From Anseranas semipalmata (taxonomy: Eukaryota > Chordata > Aves > Anseriformes > Anseranatidae), in NCBI GenBank assembly GCA_013399115.1, contig VXAA01006433.1, positions 1,495,279-1,559,278 on the forward strand: a stretch of DNA of 64,000 nucleotides, written 5' to 3'. The notes beneath the pieces were generated by a model. It was given only the letters and a program-made list of their open reading frames with translations. It was not told where the DNA came from and ran no database searches. Below, piece by piece: positions 47,073-59,900 of this stretch (its first letter is position 1; every line of letters starts with the position of its first letter). A program made the translations under genes and the position numbers.

Positions 47073-50000
47073 GTAAGGAGATTAAAAAAAAAAAAAAAAT
47101 TGGACAATGCATGTAAAGTGCCCTGATGCTGAGCACAGTGATCCACTCAACAGTTCGTTTTGGAGCCTATCACATGCGTGTACCTGTTTGCTGGTTGGAT
47201 TTCATGAGGTTGCCATGCGTGTTGGACACCGTTCTTCTAGTATCTTATTGCTCTTAGTACCAAGGTTTTCTGCAGTCTGAGGGTCTGCTGACATTTCTAC
47301 AATTGAACTGAAATAGAAGAGGGCTAAAGTTGACTACACTGTCAGAATACCAGATGGATTTCTTTTGTTTGTATTAAAATCCCGTAAAAGTATAAACTAG
47401 ATTAGAGGGAGAAGCTGTATTTCAATCAGCATGTTGTCTGATGATATAACCTACTTCAGCTTTTACTTGCTTGTAGATTTTTATTCGTTTTCACTAAATT
47501 TGGAGGTTAGAGTTATTTTCAGTGTGGGAATCGGGAATTTGCTTGAGACAATCATATTTAATTGCAAAAACTCTGTAAAGTCCCTCTTATGTTGCTCATG
47601 CCAAATACACATGACTTCAGCAGCAGTGATCTCATCCTTGCAATTTAGAACCAGTCTTGAACTCAAAGTGATACATAGCATATATTAGTTTCACTTCTTG
47701 CTGGGGCTCTAGGCTGTGCTCCTGTCCTAGTAGCAATTTGACTCTCTATATAATAAAGCAGCCTATATCAAACCCATGCTTCAGAAGTAAGGCAGAAATA
47801 GAGCTGAAGTAGAAACACAGCAAGCAGGAGATGTCATTCCATCAGGATATTTTCTCCCAGTTTCCATAGTTTGCAGTTCATCATAATCATTACTCTAAAT
47901 CGATTTACAGGCACAAGCCATTATCTTAGGAGCAAATTCTGTACCCATGCTGCCCTCAAAACACTAATGCTGTCTGACTTCCAGCCAAAAACTCAGGACA
48001 CCACATGATGTAATATAGTGAGTTGGAAGACTTGGTGAGCTGTGTAATGGGAGAAGGAGAAATGAAGTCTCAGGAGGAGATTAATAAGTACAATGGGACT
48101 CATTAATGTTCCAGAGTATAAGGGTGCAGAGAAGCTGCTCTGTGGAGGGTCTTCAGGATGAGGATCAGCAGCCTGAGCTGCATGTGGTAAAAGGAAAAAA
48201 AAAAAACATCCTAATGAAGTGATTCAGTTCTGGAGTGAATTCCTCTCGCAGCTGTTTATAGCTGTTCCAGCTGGCTGCACGGATTCATAAAGCAGCTTTC
48301 TGTGGTTTGTGTTTCAACAATGTGCTGTTGTACCAATTGATTATGCCTCTGTGGCCCATGAAGGAGAAATGCTATACCTTACCCCCACAACGTTACTTTT
48401 TCTTCTGCAAAAAGGGAGCTGTTGAGTTTCGAAAGGTGGGTTTGCCTGCGCAATGACTTGCTCTTTTGAAAAGCTCAAGGCTTTTATCACTATTAAAAAG
48501 AGGAGCTTGTCAATGCGTGGGGCTTCTCTGAATAACCTTGAAGCCTGTTGCCTGTCAGTGATATTTATGTGGCATTTTTAATGGTCAGGCTTCTCTTAGG
48601 GAGGAAATAGGGAGTGGTAGCTCAAGCGGATTGGCTTTCTTGTCTTCAGCTTTTTATCTGAGCAGAAATGATTGCAACACAGCCCTGGCACAGGATCCAT
48701 ATCAGAGGCTACAGGGATGGTCAGTGCTGTACAGCAGAGTCCTCTCATAGGCCCTATCAGTCTACTTACAGAGTGCTCTTAAGACCTCTGTGTTTGGAAT
48801 TGGGAGGTAAATGAGGGGTGAGATGTTTCCGCCTTCTGGATGCCCCATAAGAGTTCCTTTAAGGGTGAATTGTTTATCTCCAGCCAGAGATAAAGACCCT
48901 GTCTCTGGACCCAGAGGTCCAGACCCCTGTGTAATATTCAGGAAATATAAGCTGGCTCTCCCAAACCAGAGAACCTCATTTGATGAAGGCAATCAGGATG
49001 ATCTTATCATAATAAGAAGCAGTCCAATGTCACTGTGGTCTGGGAATAAGTCCAGTAAGATGTCAAGCCACGCAAAGCCTTTGGAAATCCTGATCAGACC
49101 AAAGCAATGATCCATCGAAACCTTTCATGAGTTGGATCCTGTACCTGCGCAGGTGGCTGAGGTCTGTCATTCCTCTTAATTGCTACCCAGTGTTGGACAC
49201 CTTCTGTTGTCTGCAAGGTGAATAGGGAAGCATTGCATCCCTCTCTGGAGCACATGGATATTTCTGTGACTTTGGGCATAGAGTGCCCAAAATTGGGCAG
49301 AAAGCTCCATAGGCTCCATTCCCATCACTTGGGACCTGCCTTCAAACCAGAGCAGTTAAGTGAAGATAAAACCAATATTTATGGTCTCAAGAGCTGGGAG
49401 CTTTCAAAATGCACTTCTGAACACATTATTGAATTAGTGATAGAAACAAATCATTATCCAATTAATAATTAGCAGAATGTTATTCAACCATAATAGAGAA
49501 GAGCAAATTACAGAAGCATGCAGAATTGCTAAGCCCTGAGAAATTATTCATGACAGGTTTTTCTGAGCAGCCTAGTTTGTCTTGTTCACAATTAGTATCA
49601 GCTGACCTTTTGACATATTCTAAGTGACTACATTTATATCTAATTAAGCCATGGCCTTATTTTTTGAATGCCAATCACTGTGATATCTAGGCGTTGTTCT
49701 TGCTTTATGAGATTTGGGGGTAAGCATGTTCCTCTTTCTTTCAGGTCTTCTGGCTTCTCTCTGTTTCCTTCTCTTGTCCTTTTGCCAGGACAATGCTCTT
49801 CCTTTCTCTCCTTTGAACAAAAGTGAGAATTTGTAAGACTTAGTTCTTTGCTGGGTGCTTTTGAAGAATTTTTGCAAAATGTAGAAAGAAACATGTAAGG
49901 TTGCAAACTTTGCCTTGGAAGCAGATTTAAGTTTGTTTGGACCTGATAATACCATGAGTAAAAAGTACAGGACAATAAAAGTGGTCAGTCTATAGCTTTT

Positions 50001-50554
50001 CTAGAGAGCAAACTTTGGGCTTTTGCCTTCTTGCAGCAATGATTTTTACTTTCCCTGACTGAAACCTGACTGTTAAACTTACCATTTCAGTAGGATTTAA
50101 TTCACCTGTATCAATGTGACTTATTACGTGAATGTATCACAGTTATCATGTGAACATACAATAAGTTTGAGTCTAATGTGGAGACTGATCACTGCTCAGA
50201 GAGGTTCAGAGTCTGAGGCCCTGACCTTACAGTGAGTTTTGTGGGAAATTCTGCATTTGCAACTTGGGGGGAAAAAATCTCTCCTTTCACCCCCCAAAAT
50301 CATCAAAGTCTGTTCATTTGTGTCTGTCAGTAGTCCAGACTCCAGTTCTCCTTAGCCTATTAACCTGGCCAAATCTATTAACCCCCTAAGCATACCTTCT
50401 CAACAGAAAATTTATTTTTCCCCATTGGTGTAACTGTCGCATACATAGTATCCCAAGGTCCAAAACCAGTGGATACAAAAGCATTTCAGCTTTGCCTTTG
50501 TGGAAGTTCACTGTTAGCTTGCCTGATCTACAGTTTTTGCTGCTGGGCTCTGCC

Positions 50555-50620
50555 AGGGCCTGTCCAGTCCTGGGCTCGATGGACCTGTGGTCTGACTGAG
50601 CACAGCTTTTGTAAATAACT
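50555..50620 (+). mobile_element. Small CR1-like 3' terminal fragment, plus strand
   Basis: CCTGGGCTCGATGGACCTGT followed by GGTCTGACTGAGCACAGC resembles the 3' end of old CR1-like LINEs ('..ATGGACC..TGGTCTGACCCAGTA..'). Only about 60 bp are recognisable. Confidence 0.45.
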
Positions 50621-51309
50621 GACTCAACTGTAGTAGGTGCACAGGTCGCACCTTGACTAATTTACCTATCCTCACTGCAATTAAATCTTGGGTTAGCTCA
50701 TGATCATTAGATATGACAAACTTAAAAAATACAAATCCCAGACTTCTCTGAAACTTACTCCTTTCTGCACCAAACCTTTTCTTTGATGTCCAGAAAAAAA
50801 CACACCATAGCTTTTTTTCATATGACTGGCTTTTGTGATGGTGTACTGCTTTATTTTAGTGGTGTCATTATTTTCCTTGATGGCCCATTATTCAGTAAGC
50901 TCAAGAAATGACTGACCTGCAGTTTCTAAACCAGGCTAATTCTTTTCACCTGGAGTTGGTTTGCTCTCCTTTTCCTTCCTTTAATTTGGAAACACAATTA
51001 GGAAATTATGGTAGAGGTAACTATCTCCAACTATATTACAAAAATATAATTGATAATTTGCCTCAATTAGTCTTCCCATCAGAAGACTGGGTTATCTTGC
51101 TTTCAGCTTACCGCTGCTCTAGAGGGTCTCTGCTGGTTGGCATTTGGAGCATCCTCTTTGGACGTGAAATTGTCCTGTTAATTACAGCTCATCTGCTTCT
51201 TTCAATCTGTCATCTGAGTTCCTTGTACTATTTTTGCATTTCCACCTCTTTGTTTTGAATTATTTCATGTGGCTCCTTTGTCTCTTTTTCTTTTTTGTGT
51301 GCTGTGCCA

Positions 51310-51328
51310 TTTTTTTTTTTTTTTTTTT
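51310..51328. repeat. Poly-T run
   Basis: Nineteen T in unique intron sequence. Confidence 0.9.
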
Positions 51329-53535
51329 AAATCTTAGAGGAACATAGGGTGTCTCATCTGTTCCAAATCAAAGGCTGGAGATCTCTGTGCTGTTGCACAG
51401 AGGTTTAGCTTTTGATCTGATGGGGAATTTATGGAAAGCCGGAATTTATTAAGTGTGCTTATACTATTCAAAATCTGCTTTGCTCACAACAACAGGAGCC
51501 TGGAAGAAAGACACAATAGACAAATAGATCCTGGCTTTAAATCATGGAGCAGTTGGCTTCAACCTACAGTCACCTTAAAAAGCTTTAATTATCTCTAAGT
51601 TTTTGAAGGGCATGGCAGGGATGCTAATATACCTCGTTATTCTCAGTAGTAAAATGTTTTCTTACATGGTTTAGTTGCATCTAGACAAATCAAAGGGGAT
51701 TGTGGTTGCTGAGAGGGTTCCTGAGCATTTCTGCTGACGCAGAGGTGTCCCTCAGTTCCTTCCCATCAGGTCCATTCCCACTGCTACCAGGAATGCTGCT
51801 GTCAAGGTCACTCCTTGAGAATGTCAGTTCTGTTCCCATGAGGACCTGGAACGGGTGGGATTAGCAAACATTTGCACCAGGAGGAGTTAAAAGCTTTGAA
51901 GATGTGAAAGCTCAGAGTTGTCGCTGCTGAAGGAACTTTTCCTGCTCTGAGGCTGAGCAGGACAGCATTCACCAGCAGTGACATCTTCTTCTGTCCTGGC
52001 CAGCTGTGTCCCTAATGCTGAGAGATTTAGGACAGTATGAAAAGGTCATAGATCAGGAATTTCAACTCCTGCTGCTGAAAACCAGCTAGTATCAAGTCTC
52101 ATGAAGTCTGACTTTCTGAAAGATCAGCCCACAGTAGTGCTGTATTTCTACCCAGGGCGTTCCTCTGGGGCTTGCAGTCCCTTACTTGGAAATCCTGGCC
52201 ACCAGCTTGATAGACGTTGCGTGACCTACCGGTGAGCGAACACAAGGACCCACTCTGAAATGCTGCAGTGTGCGAGTCCTCGCACTGGCTGACCCTCGAT
52301 CTTTTATCTTTTTGCTCATATGAAAGCAATCTTACTTTCAATTCTAAAGCAGTAATTCCAGATTTAGCAAAATTACTTTGTTTCCAGCTGAAAGAGAGAG
52401 GATGCTAAAAGCATCTGAGTTAAAAGAGGATGAGTTATTTTAGGAGAAAATAAGACACTTTCAGGTAGCTTTTAATCTCTGGTCTTCAATAATCTTTCTG
52501 CAAAATGATATTTGTGTAGCTCAAAAAACTATAAGCAGAGCTCAATAGATTAAAGAAATGTGGCCCAGGTCTATCCTGGACAGATAGCATGCTTATCTTT
52601 TATACAACATAACAATTATGGAAAAATAAAGTTGGAAAAGCTACATATAATAAATGCTGGTTTATTTTTGCAAGTATATCTATTTTGGCATTTGCTGCAG
52701 CATAAATTTATTCATATGTGGTCAGCTTTATTTTGAAGAATGAAAATGTTGCAGAAATCCCTGATTTTGTTTTAACTCTTCAGAAATAGAAACTTTTCTG
52801 AACAGATATTTCACCTGTTTTTGAAAATAAGCGTTTGATTTCATTCTTAGCCTAAATGAAATTGTGTATTGAAATTTCTTTTTTTTACCACAAACCATTA
52901 ATTCCAGAATCCAGCAAGTTTGAGTTTTAAGTGATTTTGGTACTGCCATAAACAGCATCCCACAAACATCTACAAGTGAGGCCTCTTTACTTGCGGCCTC
53001 GTTCTTAACTGCCTCATTTCTGTTACAGGGAAAATCAGCAGTCCTGCCCAGGCTGTCCTCTTCCAGCTCTGGACCTTAAACTTGGCAGCCTCAGGGTGCC
53101 TCCTCCTCCTTAAAAGCGTGGGAATAGGAAGTGGCCTTGGCACCATCATGATGATAACGTGTAGGCTCAGTGTTCAGACCTTGCTGCACCACCTTTGTTT
53201 GGCATTTGGGCTTAAGGAAATATCACCATACTTCTGTTTCCTTCTGTGGTTTCTGCTGTGCCTCGCTGCAGGACTTCTCTCGGTGGCCTTTTTATTATAA
53301 ATAAATGACTGTGTTACTTACCAGGACAAAGCCTTTCAAAGACTGCTTGAGGAAGAAGTTTCACCGAAAAATTCACCTTGTTTTCTGCCCAGCCCATCCC
53401 CTGGCATGGGAATTAAGGCTGGGTTTGGATCACAGGTGTCTGAATGGCATTGCCAGCTGCAAACAGGGCTGTCTTAGCCTGCCTTCAGTCTCCACTTCAG
53501 GAGTCCTTAAAGCTGCTGTCACCTTTGAGTGGTTT

Positions 53536-53562
53536 NNNNNNNNNNNNNNNNNNNNNNNNNNN
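53536..53562. other. Assembly gap of 27 N
   Basis: Twenty-seven N followed directly by a T run. The missing sequence is probably homopolymer-rich. Single or double Ns also occur at 4281, 13009, 18454, 31130-31131 and 53977, all inside or beside homopolymers. Confidence 0.99.
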
Positions 53563-53962
53563 TTTTTTTTTGCTGTCTCAGAGCTAAATAGCTTCTAAAT
53601 TTAGCCCTGAAATCCCATCTGGGTTCTCCTCTGGACCTCCCTCCGACATTTCTACACGTTTCCTTGGGTGCGAAGTGACAATCTTAATTACAGCTGTGGC
53701 TGCCGATGGAGCTGTAGGCGTAAAGCAGGGCTATAAAGGACCTGCCCTCTATTTCTTGTCTGTATACAGGATTTTTACTTATTGCTCTTATAGCAGTGCT
53801 CAAAGAACAGCGCTTTTTCCCCTATCTCTTCCTTTCCTTTTTTCCCCAAATCTACTCACCATGAGAAAATTTGGCCACAGTTCTTACTTCCTGGATGTTA
53901 AAAGAATTATCAAATGAAATTGGATCAGAAAACAACTGTTCAGACATTGCTGTTCTTTATGG

Positions 53963-53999
53963 TTTTTTTTTTTTTTNGGTTTTTTTTTTTTTTTTTTTT
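53963..53999. repeat. Poly-T tract with an ambiguous base
   Basis: Two T runs (14 and 20 bases) separated by N-G-G at 53977-53979. Length is uncertain. Confidence 0.9.
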
Positions 54000-55471
54000 G
54001 GCAACAGAATCAAAGGTAAAAAGCCATCAAAAAACATTATTTCTGAATGGGGCAAACTGTCTATCAAAGAAGTTTATTTAAATCAAGACTTCCCCTGAGG
54101 CACTAATAATGTAGGAATGCACATTCTTCCAGATCTTTATCTTCTTACAGAAAGGAAGCAAGCATCTTATGAGAAAATATTTAAAGGATTAGCTGTTTGA
54201 ACAACATCCTCTGTAGGTGCTGCATTTAGTCATAGTGATGTGTTATTCTTTTTTCCCATCTTTCTTTTATGCTTTTTGCTGCATTCCATAAAATGACCCT
54301 TTTGAAGACGTGGCAATACCAGACTGTGCGAAGAAATGATTTTTTTACTAACCTCAGAACTGGCTTTCTGTGTTGGAATATTAAGTTTTTTTCAGAAGCC
54401 ATTCCGATAGCTACCGTCTGGGATACTAGCATTTGCTGTAAGGTGAATCAGGCTGCAGGCTTTCAGAGTATTATAGCTGGCCGTGTGCTGGGCTGGGGCT
54501 TCCTATCGGATAGGTTCAGGTGAGACGTAACCCGCCGGGGGCACGGGCATGAACATGAGCAGTTACTGCAGGGCAGCTGATGCACTGTAAGCCTTCGCTT
54601 GCTGGACCACCTTTGCCCACCCTTGCTCATGTCTGTGCCTTTTGTTTCTAGGTTATTAGGTTCAGTCAGTTTTTCTGTTTTTGACAGGTTGATTAAAGCT
54701 CTTCCATGGGAGTTGAGAACATTTTTAGTGTAGAAACAGTAACTCAGTGTGGAAGTAGTCTATCAGAGGCTTAGGACAGTTTCGATAACAAGTTAGTGCA
54801 CTGGGCAATCTACTACTGACTTCTGCAGTAGGCTACAATAAGGGTATCTTTTTGAAATGTGGCTGGTCTCTTCATCCTTAATAACGCATTTATCACAAAT
54901 GTGGCCTGTTATGAAGAAAGGCTCTCATAAAATGTTATACAAAGATAGATTCAGAATTAAATTAATCTGGTTGCCTTTTATATAGCTCTGATGAGCAGGT
55001 CTGTAAGGCAAATAAATGGGTGACAAGTCATTTGTAAGTGGGAAGTCACAGTTTTGTATCTTTACCACTGGTAGGGAGCCCTGTGCAAGCTGCATATAGT
55101 AGGCATTGTAGTTGTTTCCAGTGAGTGTTAAAAGGTTTCAAGCTTGACATATTTTGAAGATTTTCGGAGGCAAATTCATGTGTTTCCACTTGTATGCAAC
55201 AAGAGACTTGCAAAAATGAGAATTCCACTTATTGCACATAGGCAAGTGTCTAAATAAGATGAGCTGATTGCCAGAGCAGCAGTGGGTTTGCTGGTACACT
55301 GCATATATCAAAAAGATAAGCATGAAAGGGGCACATGGGCAAGCAGTGGATGTCTTTCCAGGTGCCTGGTGTAGTCTGCTTGATCAAAGAGTCTGGGAGA
55401 CAAACTTAGAAACATAACAATGGCTGAGTTTAGAAGCTTTGAAGAAATGATCCTGAATTAGGAAATACAGA

Positions 55472-55510
55472 TAAAATTAAACTTAAGCCCGTAAAATTAA
55501 ACTTAAGCCC
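55472..55510 (+). repeat. Two tandem copies of a 20-bp unit
   Basis: TAAAATTAAACTTAAGCCC occurs at 55472-55490 and again at 55492-55510, separated by a single G, with no mismatch. A perfect duplication in otherwise unique sequence suggests a recent event or an assembly slip. Confidence 0.95.
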
Positions 55511-56554
55511 AATCTGCTCTGAGGATTATCGTAATGATACTGGTGAGTATCTGAGCAGTTATCTTTCCTCAGTCTGTGCCTGGGTGTGAGACACACTTTG
55601 AAATCTCTCTGTCCTCCAAAGTTTGTAAGTGAGGATGGTGTAAATGAAATGACCATGAGCTTGGTTTACAAAGCTTCTGATATCTCTCACTACAGATTCC
55701 CTCTGTGAAATCTTGGATCTCATTTGTATTTAGTAACACAGGGGAGTGACCATTAAAAATTGTATTATTAAAAAAGATTGCATTGCTTTCTGCTTCTGTC
55801 TGAATGTATTGGCCAGGAAATGCTCCAGCGGAGGAGATTGAAGTGCACAACCAGAGTGCTCAAAGTCACGCTGCAAAATTGAAACAAAAATCTATAAGGA
55901 ATTCAGTACATCAATACTCTGTGCTGGGGCCTGCTTACGTCATGAAAATGTCCTATTTCCATCTCAAGGTTTTCCATCATCTGGATGAGTTGTGCTGTTC
56001 TCCCTGTGCCTGTGCTTCAGCTGAGAAAAAAACGGGGACTGTTCCTTTTCTTAAAACCCTGTTTCCATCAGATTTTTTTTTTAGTACATCTTTATTTAAG
56101 GTCAGATGTCTTTGTGTCCCTGCCTCTGTATCAAGGTGAACCCTAATAGCAGGAATGAAACTCCTTTTTCGAGCAGGCTGGACATCACAGCAGAACACCC
56201 TCCTTCAGGAGAGCCTGGGGCTGGACCTTGCAGCAGCTATCTGCCATTCAGAAAAATGCTTACAGATTTTCCTGATGTGGATAATGGTTAGTGGCATCTT
56301 CGAAACGGTGCGAGTATAATTAAAGCATTTCTCATTTAGCATCAATGAGACAAGAAGGAATTGAGGCAGTGTATTGATTTAAATGTATTGATCTGAGAGG
56401 TCACTGTGTCACTCGCCTCCCGCGTCTGTGGGGAGGGAGGCTGCAGAGGTCAGTGTGGGCTCAGAAGCTTCTCAGTGCCTTTCCAGGGGCTGGGTGATCT
56501 GCTCTTGTTAATACTTCTCAGGTTTGTGAATTAAAGTGCAACGAATGTGCATTT

Positions 56555-56595
56555 AAGAAGAAAAAGAGAAAGAGAAAGAGACAGAGAAAGAAAAG
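56555..56595. repeat. GA-rich purine tract, (GAGAAA)n-like
   Basis: About 40 bp of almost pure purine made of AGAGAA/AAGAGA units. Simple sequence. Confidence 0.9.
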
Positions 56596-57322
56596 TTAGC
56601 TTTTGCTCATGTTGTCATGAGCCTACTTGATCATATTTATTGCAAATTGATCTAATTGCTTTGTGTTCCCTTCTGCAGAGTCATCTGTTGGTTCATGCTG
56701 TCTGAAATAATAGCAGTATTATAGTGCACAATACTTGCTAATTATCAGGATACAAGGAAATGCATCAGCACTTCCCATTCTGTAAAATGGAAACCATAGA
56801 GTTGTCCAAGCTAAGCTGTCTAAATGAGGATTGCCTGTGTCTTGGGGTCATAATTTGGCAGCTGAAATTAGGTGACATATTGTGTTGACAATGCTTGACG
56901 TTGTATGTTTGGAAACTGGCAGAAAGATGCTCTCCGTGGAGGGCCCCGAACTCTGAAACTGAGTTTCTTTGTGTGCTCCAGCAGAGCCTGAAGCCACTGA
57001 CCTTCAGGCCATGTATGATTTACTGAAGGGGGCAGATATTTTTGGTGCCATTTGTTGACAGCTTTCTCCCAGTGCTGGACTCTCGTCTCTGGAAGATGCT
57101 TCCCACCCGGTCCAAATAGCCCAAGTCTATATTGATCTTCAGAGCATTCTGCAAAGTACATCTATTTTTGTAGCTACCGTGGAATTGGGCCTTTGAGAGA
57201 AGTCAGATGTATGAGAAAGAGGGGAATTTGATGTTCTGTGGACAATTTAATTTTGTCTTCACGATGTATTGCAGATGTGTGTACAGCCTTCAAAAACAGC
57301 CTTGTTTTATTGTCTAGATCTC

Positions 57323-57340
57323 ATAATAATAATAATAATT
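57323..57340. repeat. (AAT)n trinucleotide repeat
   Basis: Five to six AAT units; a short microsatellite. Confidence 0.9.
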
Positions 57341-59589
57341 AAAAGTAAATGTTATCTCAGGTTTGTTTTACCATATCTGCTTTTATTATGAATTGAGTAG
57401 CTTGTAAGAACATGTATGCTAAACAATTCGTAATGAAGTACAGAGGGACAAGTTTCTTTCCTAATATACAGAGGATAAAGACACTGAAAAAGGGAAAAAA
57501 AAAAAAAAAAGCTATTCAGTTTTGTTTGGACAAAGCAGATGATTTTCCCAGTTGCAGAGTGATGAGCAAAGTATATGGGAAAACACAGCTGAGCTCCTGC
57601 CCCAACTGCCATTGGTCCCGGTGCCTGAGCTTTTATTTGAGCAAGGACTTTCTTAAGACATCGGGGTGCGCAAGCAGCTGGCTTGCCCCGTCGCCGCAGG
57701 GGAGCGGCTCCGAGAGGAGCAGGGATCATTTCCATGACTGCTTTTGAGATCTGGAGCCCAGACAGATTTGTGCAGTGAATTTCTGCCTGTCTGCATCGGA
57801 AATTCCCTGCGAGATGAACGTACACTGTGAGGTCCTATTTATTTGCACTCAGAAGGCAGCAGACGAGTCTCTCTTCCCTGGAAGAGTTCTGTTTTGCAAT
57901 CTGTTATGAGGACTGTGCTAATTAATGGTAATTTTCTTATTTAGTTAAGAGATTAAATATAGCAACTAATACAGTTTGTATTTAAGTCAAGACAAGGTGT
58001 AAGCTTGCAATTTCTTTAAGGAAATGCAAAATCAAAGGAAATTAGGAATCATAATGCAAAGTCAGCATCAACCCAACTGCCTCGTCAGGATTTATAGAGG
58101 CTGTGAAATTGAACAATAAAACCAACCTTTGGATGAATTTCGATAACAATAACGATGAATTAAACTTACCAGCATTCTTTACAAGTCCTCTCTGGTCTAT
58201 TTAGAATCTATAATCAGTCTGCTACAAGATAACGAGAGCATGTGCCTTTTTGTTGAGACGAGCAAGTGGGAATAAATTAGCTAAGGTGGTCCATTATTCA
58301 AGCTTTGTAAAATATTTGATGTAAAAGTTATTTCTGCTGTTTTTTCCTTGTGTGTTTAATGAATGAATTTATTAGATTATCTCTTAAATTTCCCAGCTAG
58401 CAAACTAATAATGCATAAAATCTCTCAAATCCGTGCAAATTAAAAAAAAAAGATTAAACATTTATTCTGTGGCAATGTTATGTCTTTTTCAGATGCAATC
58501 GAAGTTATTAGAAACTTTAAGGCTCCCAGATTTATTCCGCTTAGTTTCCTTCAGTTAATAATGTTCGCCCTTGAAGCAGGATTTAAACGTTTGGACCAGG
58601 GTTGCTTAGGATGAGATGCTCCTCTTGTAGCTTGCAAACTGCGCCTGTCTCTGCTCACACTGCCTGGCCTGTGGCTGGCGGCTGCCCAGTCTGGGGCACG
58701 GCGGAGAAGCCCCGGTTGTGGTGCCGTGGTCAGCTGTCAGAACTGGTCTCAACCGTGGTCTGCGCTTGATGCTGAGTTTTAACATGAGTTAAAACACGAG
58801 GTTGCTTTGTATTTGATCCCAAAGCTTCAGTGGAGCAGAATCGGACCCACTGAGTGCCATGGTCCACCAGGTCTCGCTAATAAAGTCTTTAGCTATTAGA
58901 CTTTTAGTTCTGCATGGATTTACTGATGTTATTCTACATATTTCACAGCCAGTTACCAAATAGCAAAATGATTCAATTTTTTTTCCCTCTACCTTTGGTC
59001 TGTGTAATTAGAAACATTTCTTCTGTGTCACTGTCCACTTTGCTTCTCCCTTGTTTGTTGAAGGGTGATCTCTTTTATCCTAGAGACTCCAAGGGAAATT
59101 ACTTGTGTTATTACTAGCGGCAGTAGCGGTGATGCAGAATTGTCCCTTTCTTAGTAATGACCTTGAATTTTATGAAGCACCTTAAGGTTTACTAACAAGG
59201 GTAGAGCTGCTAGAAGTTTGTTAATTGAAATGATGAAATATGCTAGAGAGGATACAAATGAGTTTAAAGCCAATTCAATTAGAAGTGCATCTGTTTCCAA
59301 AGCTGCTGGAGGAATGTTGTTTATTTTGAAATCACTTTTAAGTCAGCCTCTCGGAATCCTTTTGGCACTTTTGTTTAACGCTGTGCACAGACCTTACACC
59401 CTCAGCAAATTTATCATTTGGAAGTGCAACAATCAAGTGGATGTCAATGTCTCACACTAGCCTGTAAATCTACTAATTGCCTACTTCTCCCACCGCAATC
59501 CAGTTGCGAATGTGGAGGGGGACACAGAAGGATGCTGCAGACGCTCGCTGGCTGTGCCTGGTGTGACATGTGTCATTTGTGTAGATGGC

Positions 59590-59900
59590 AAAGAAATTGT
59601 GCTACTGCAAAAATCCACCCCCAGTGCTGCAGTACCATCACGTCATGCTTCCTGCCACCTCCATGTGACCCCTGCGCTCCCAGCATCCCCCAGACCATCA
59701 TTCAGCCTCCTCAGCTCTTTCGGGTTGCACAGCAAAAATGAGACAAGAATAATAGTTTTTACACCATGCGTTCAAGCCTTCACCTCCAACACCCACCAAA
59801 CCATCATCCTTGCTTTATTCATCTGCCTTCTCTTGCTTCGTCTCTTTTGGGTTGCACAGAAAAAAATGAGACAAGAATAATAGTTGTTACATCTTGTGCC
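59590..59900 (+). repeat. Tandem repeat with about 127-bp period, two clear copies and a degraded third
   Basis: The core GGGTTGCACAG...AAAATGAGACAAGAATAATAGTT occurs at 59722-59757 and at 59849-59885. Sequence between the cores is also shared (CACCATGCG/TTCAAGCC-type blocks and CCCACCAAACCATCATCC versus CCCCAGACCATCATTC). An older copy may start near 59597 (TTGTGCTACTGCAAAAAT). The 122-codon ORF at 59512-59880 exists because the repeat happens to stay open. It shows no known domain, so I do not call it a gene. Confidence 0.8.

Noticed and set aside
57352..57825. 157-codon minus-strand ORF
   Set aside because: It crosses an A/T homopolymer that gives a poly-Phe run, has no family resemblance, and overlaps a 111-codon ORF on the other strand. 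Chance ORF in a GC-richer patch.
59512..59880. 122-codon ORF across the tandem repeat
   Set aside because: Its length comes from the 127-bp repeat unit staying open. No signal peptide, domain or conserved pattern is convincing.
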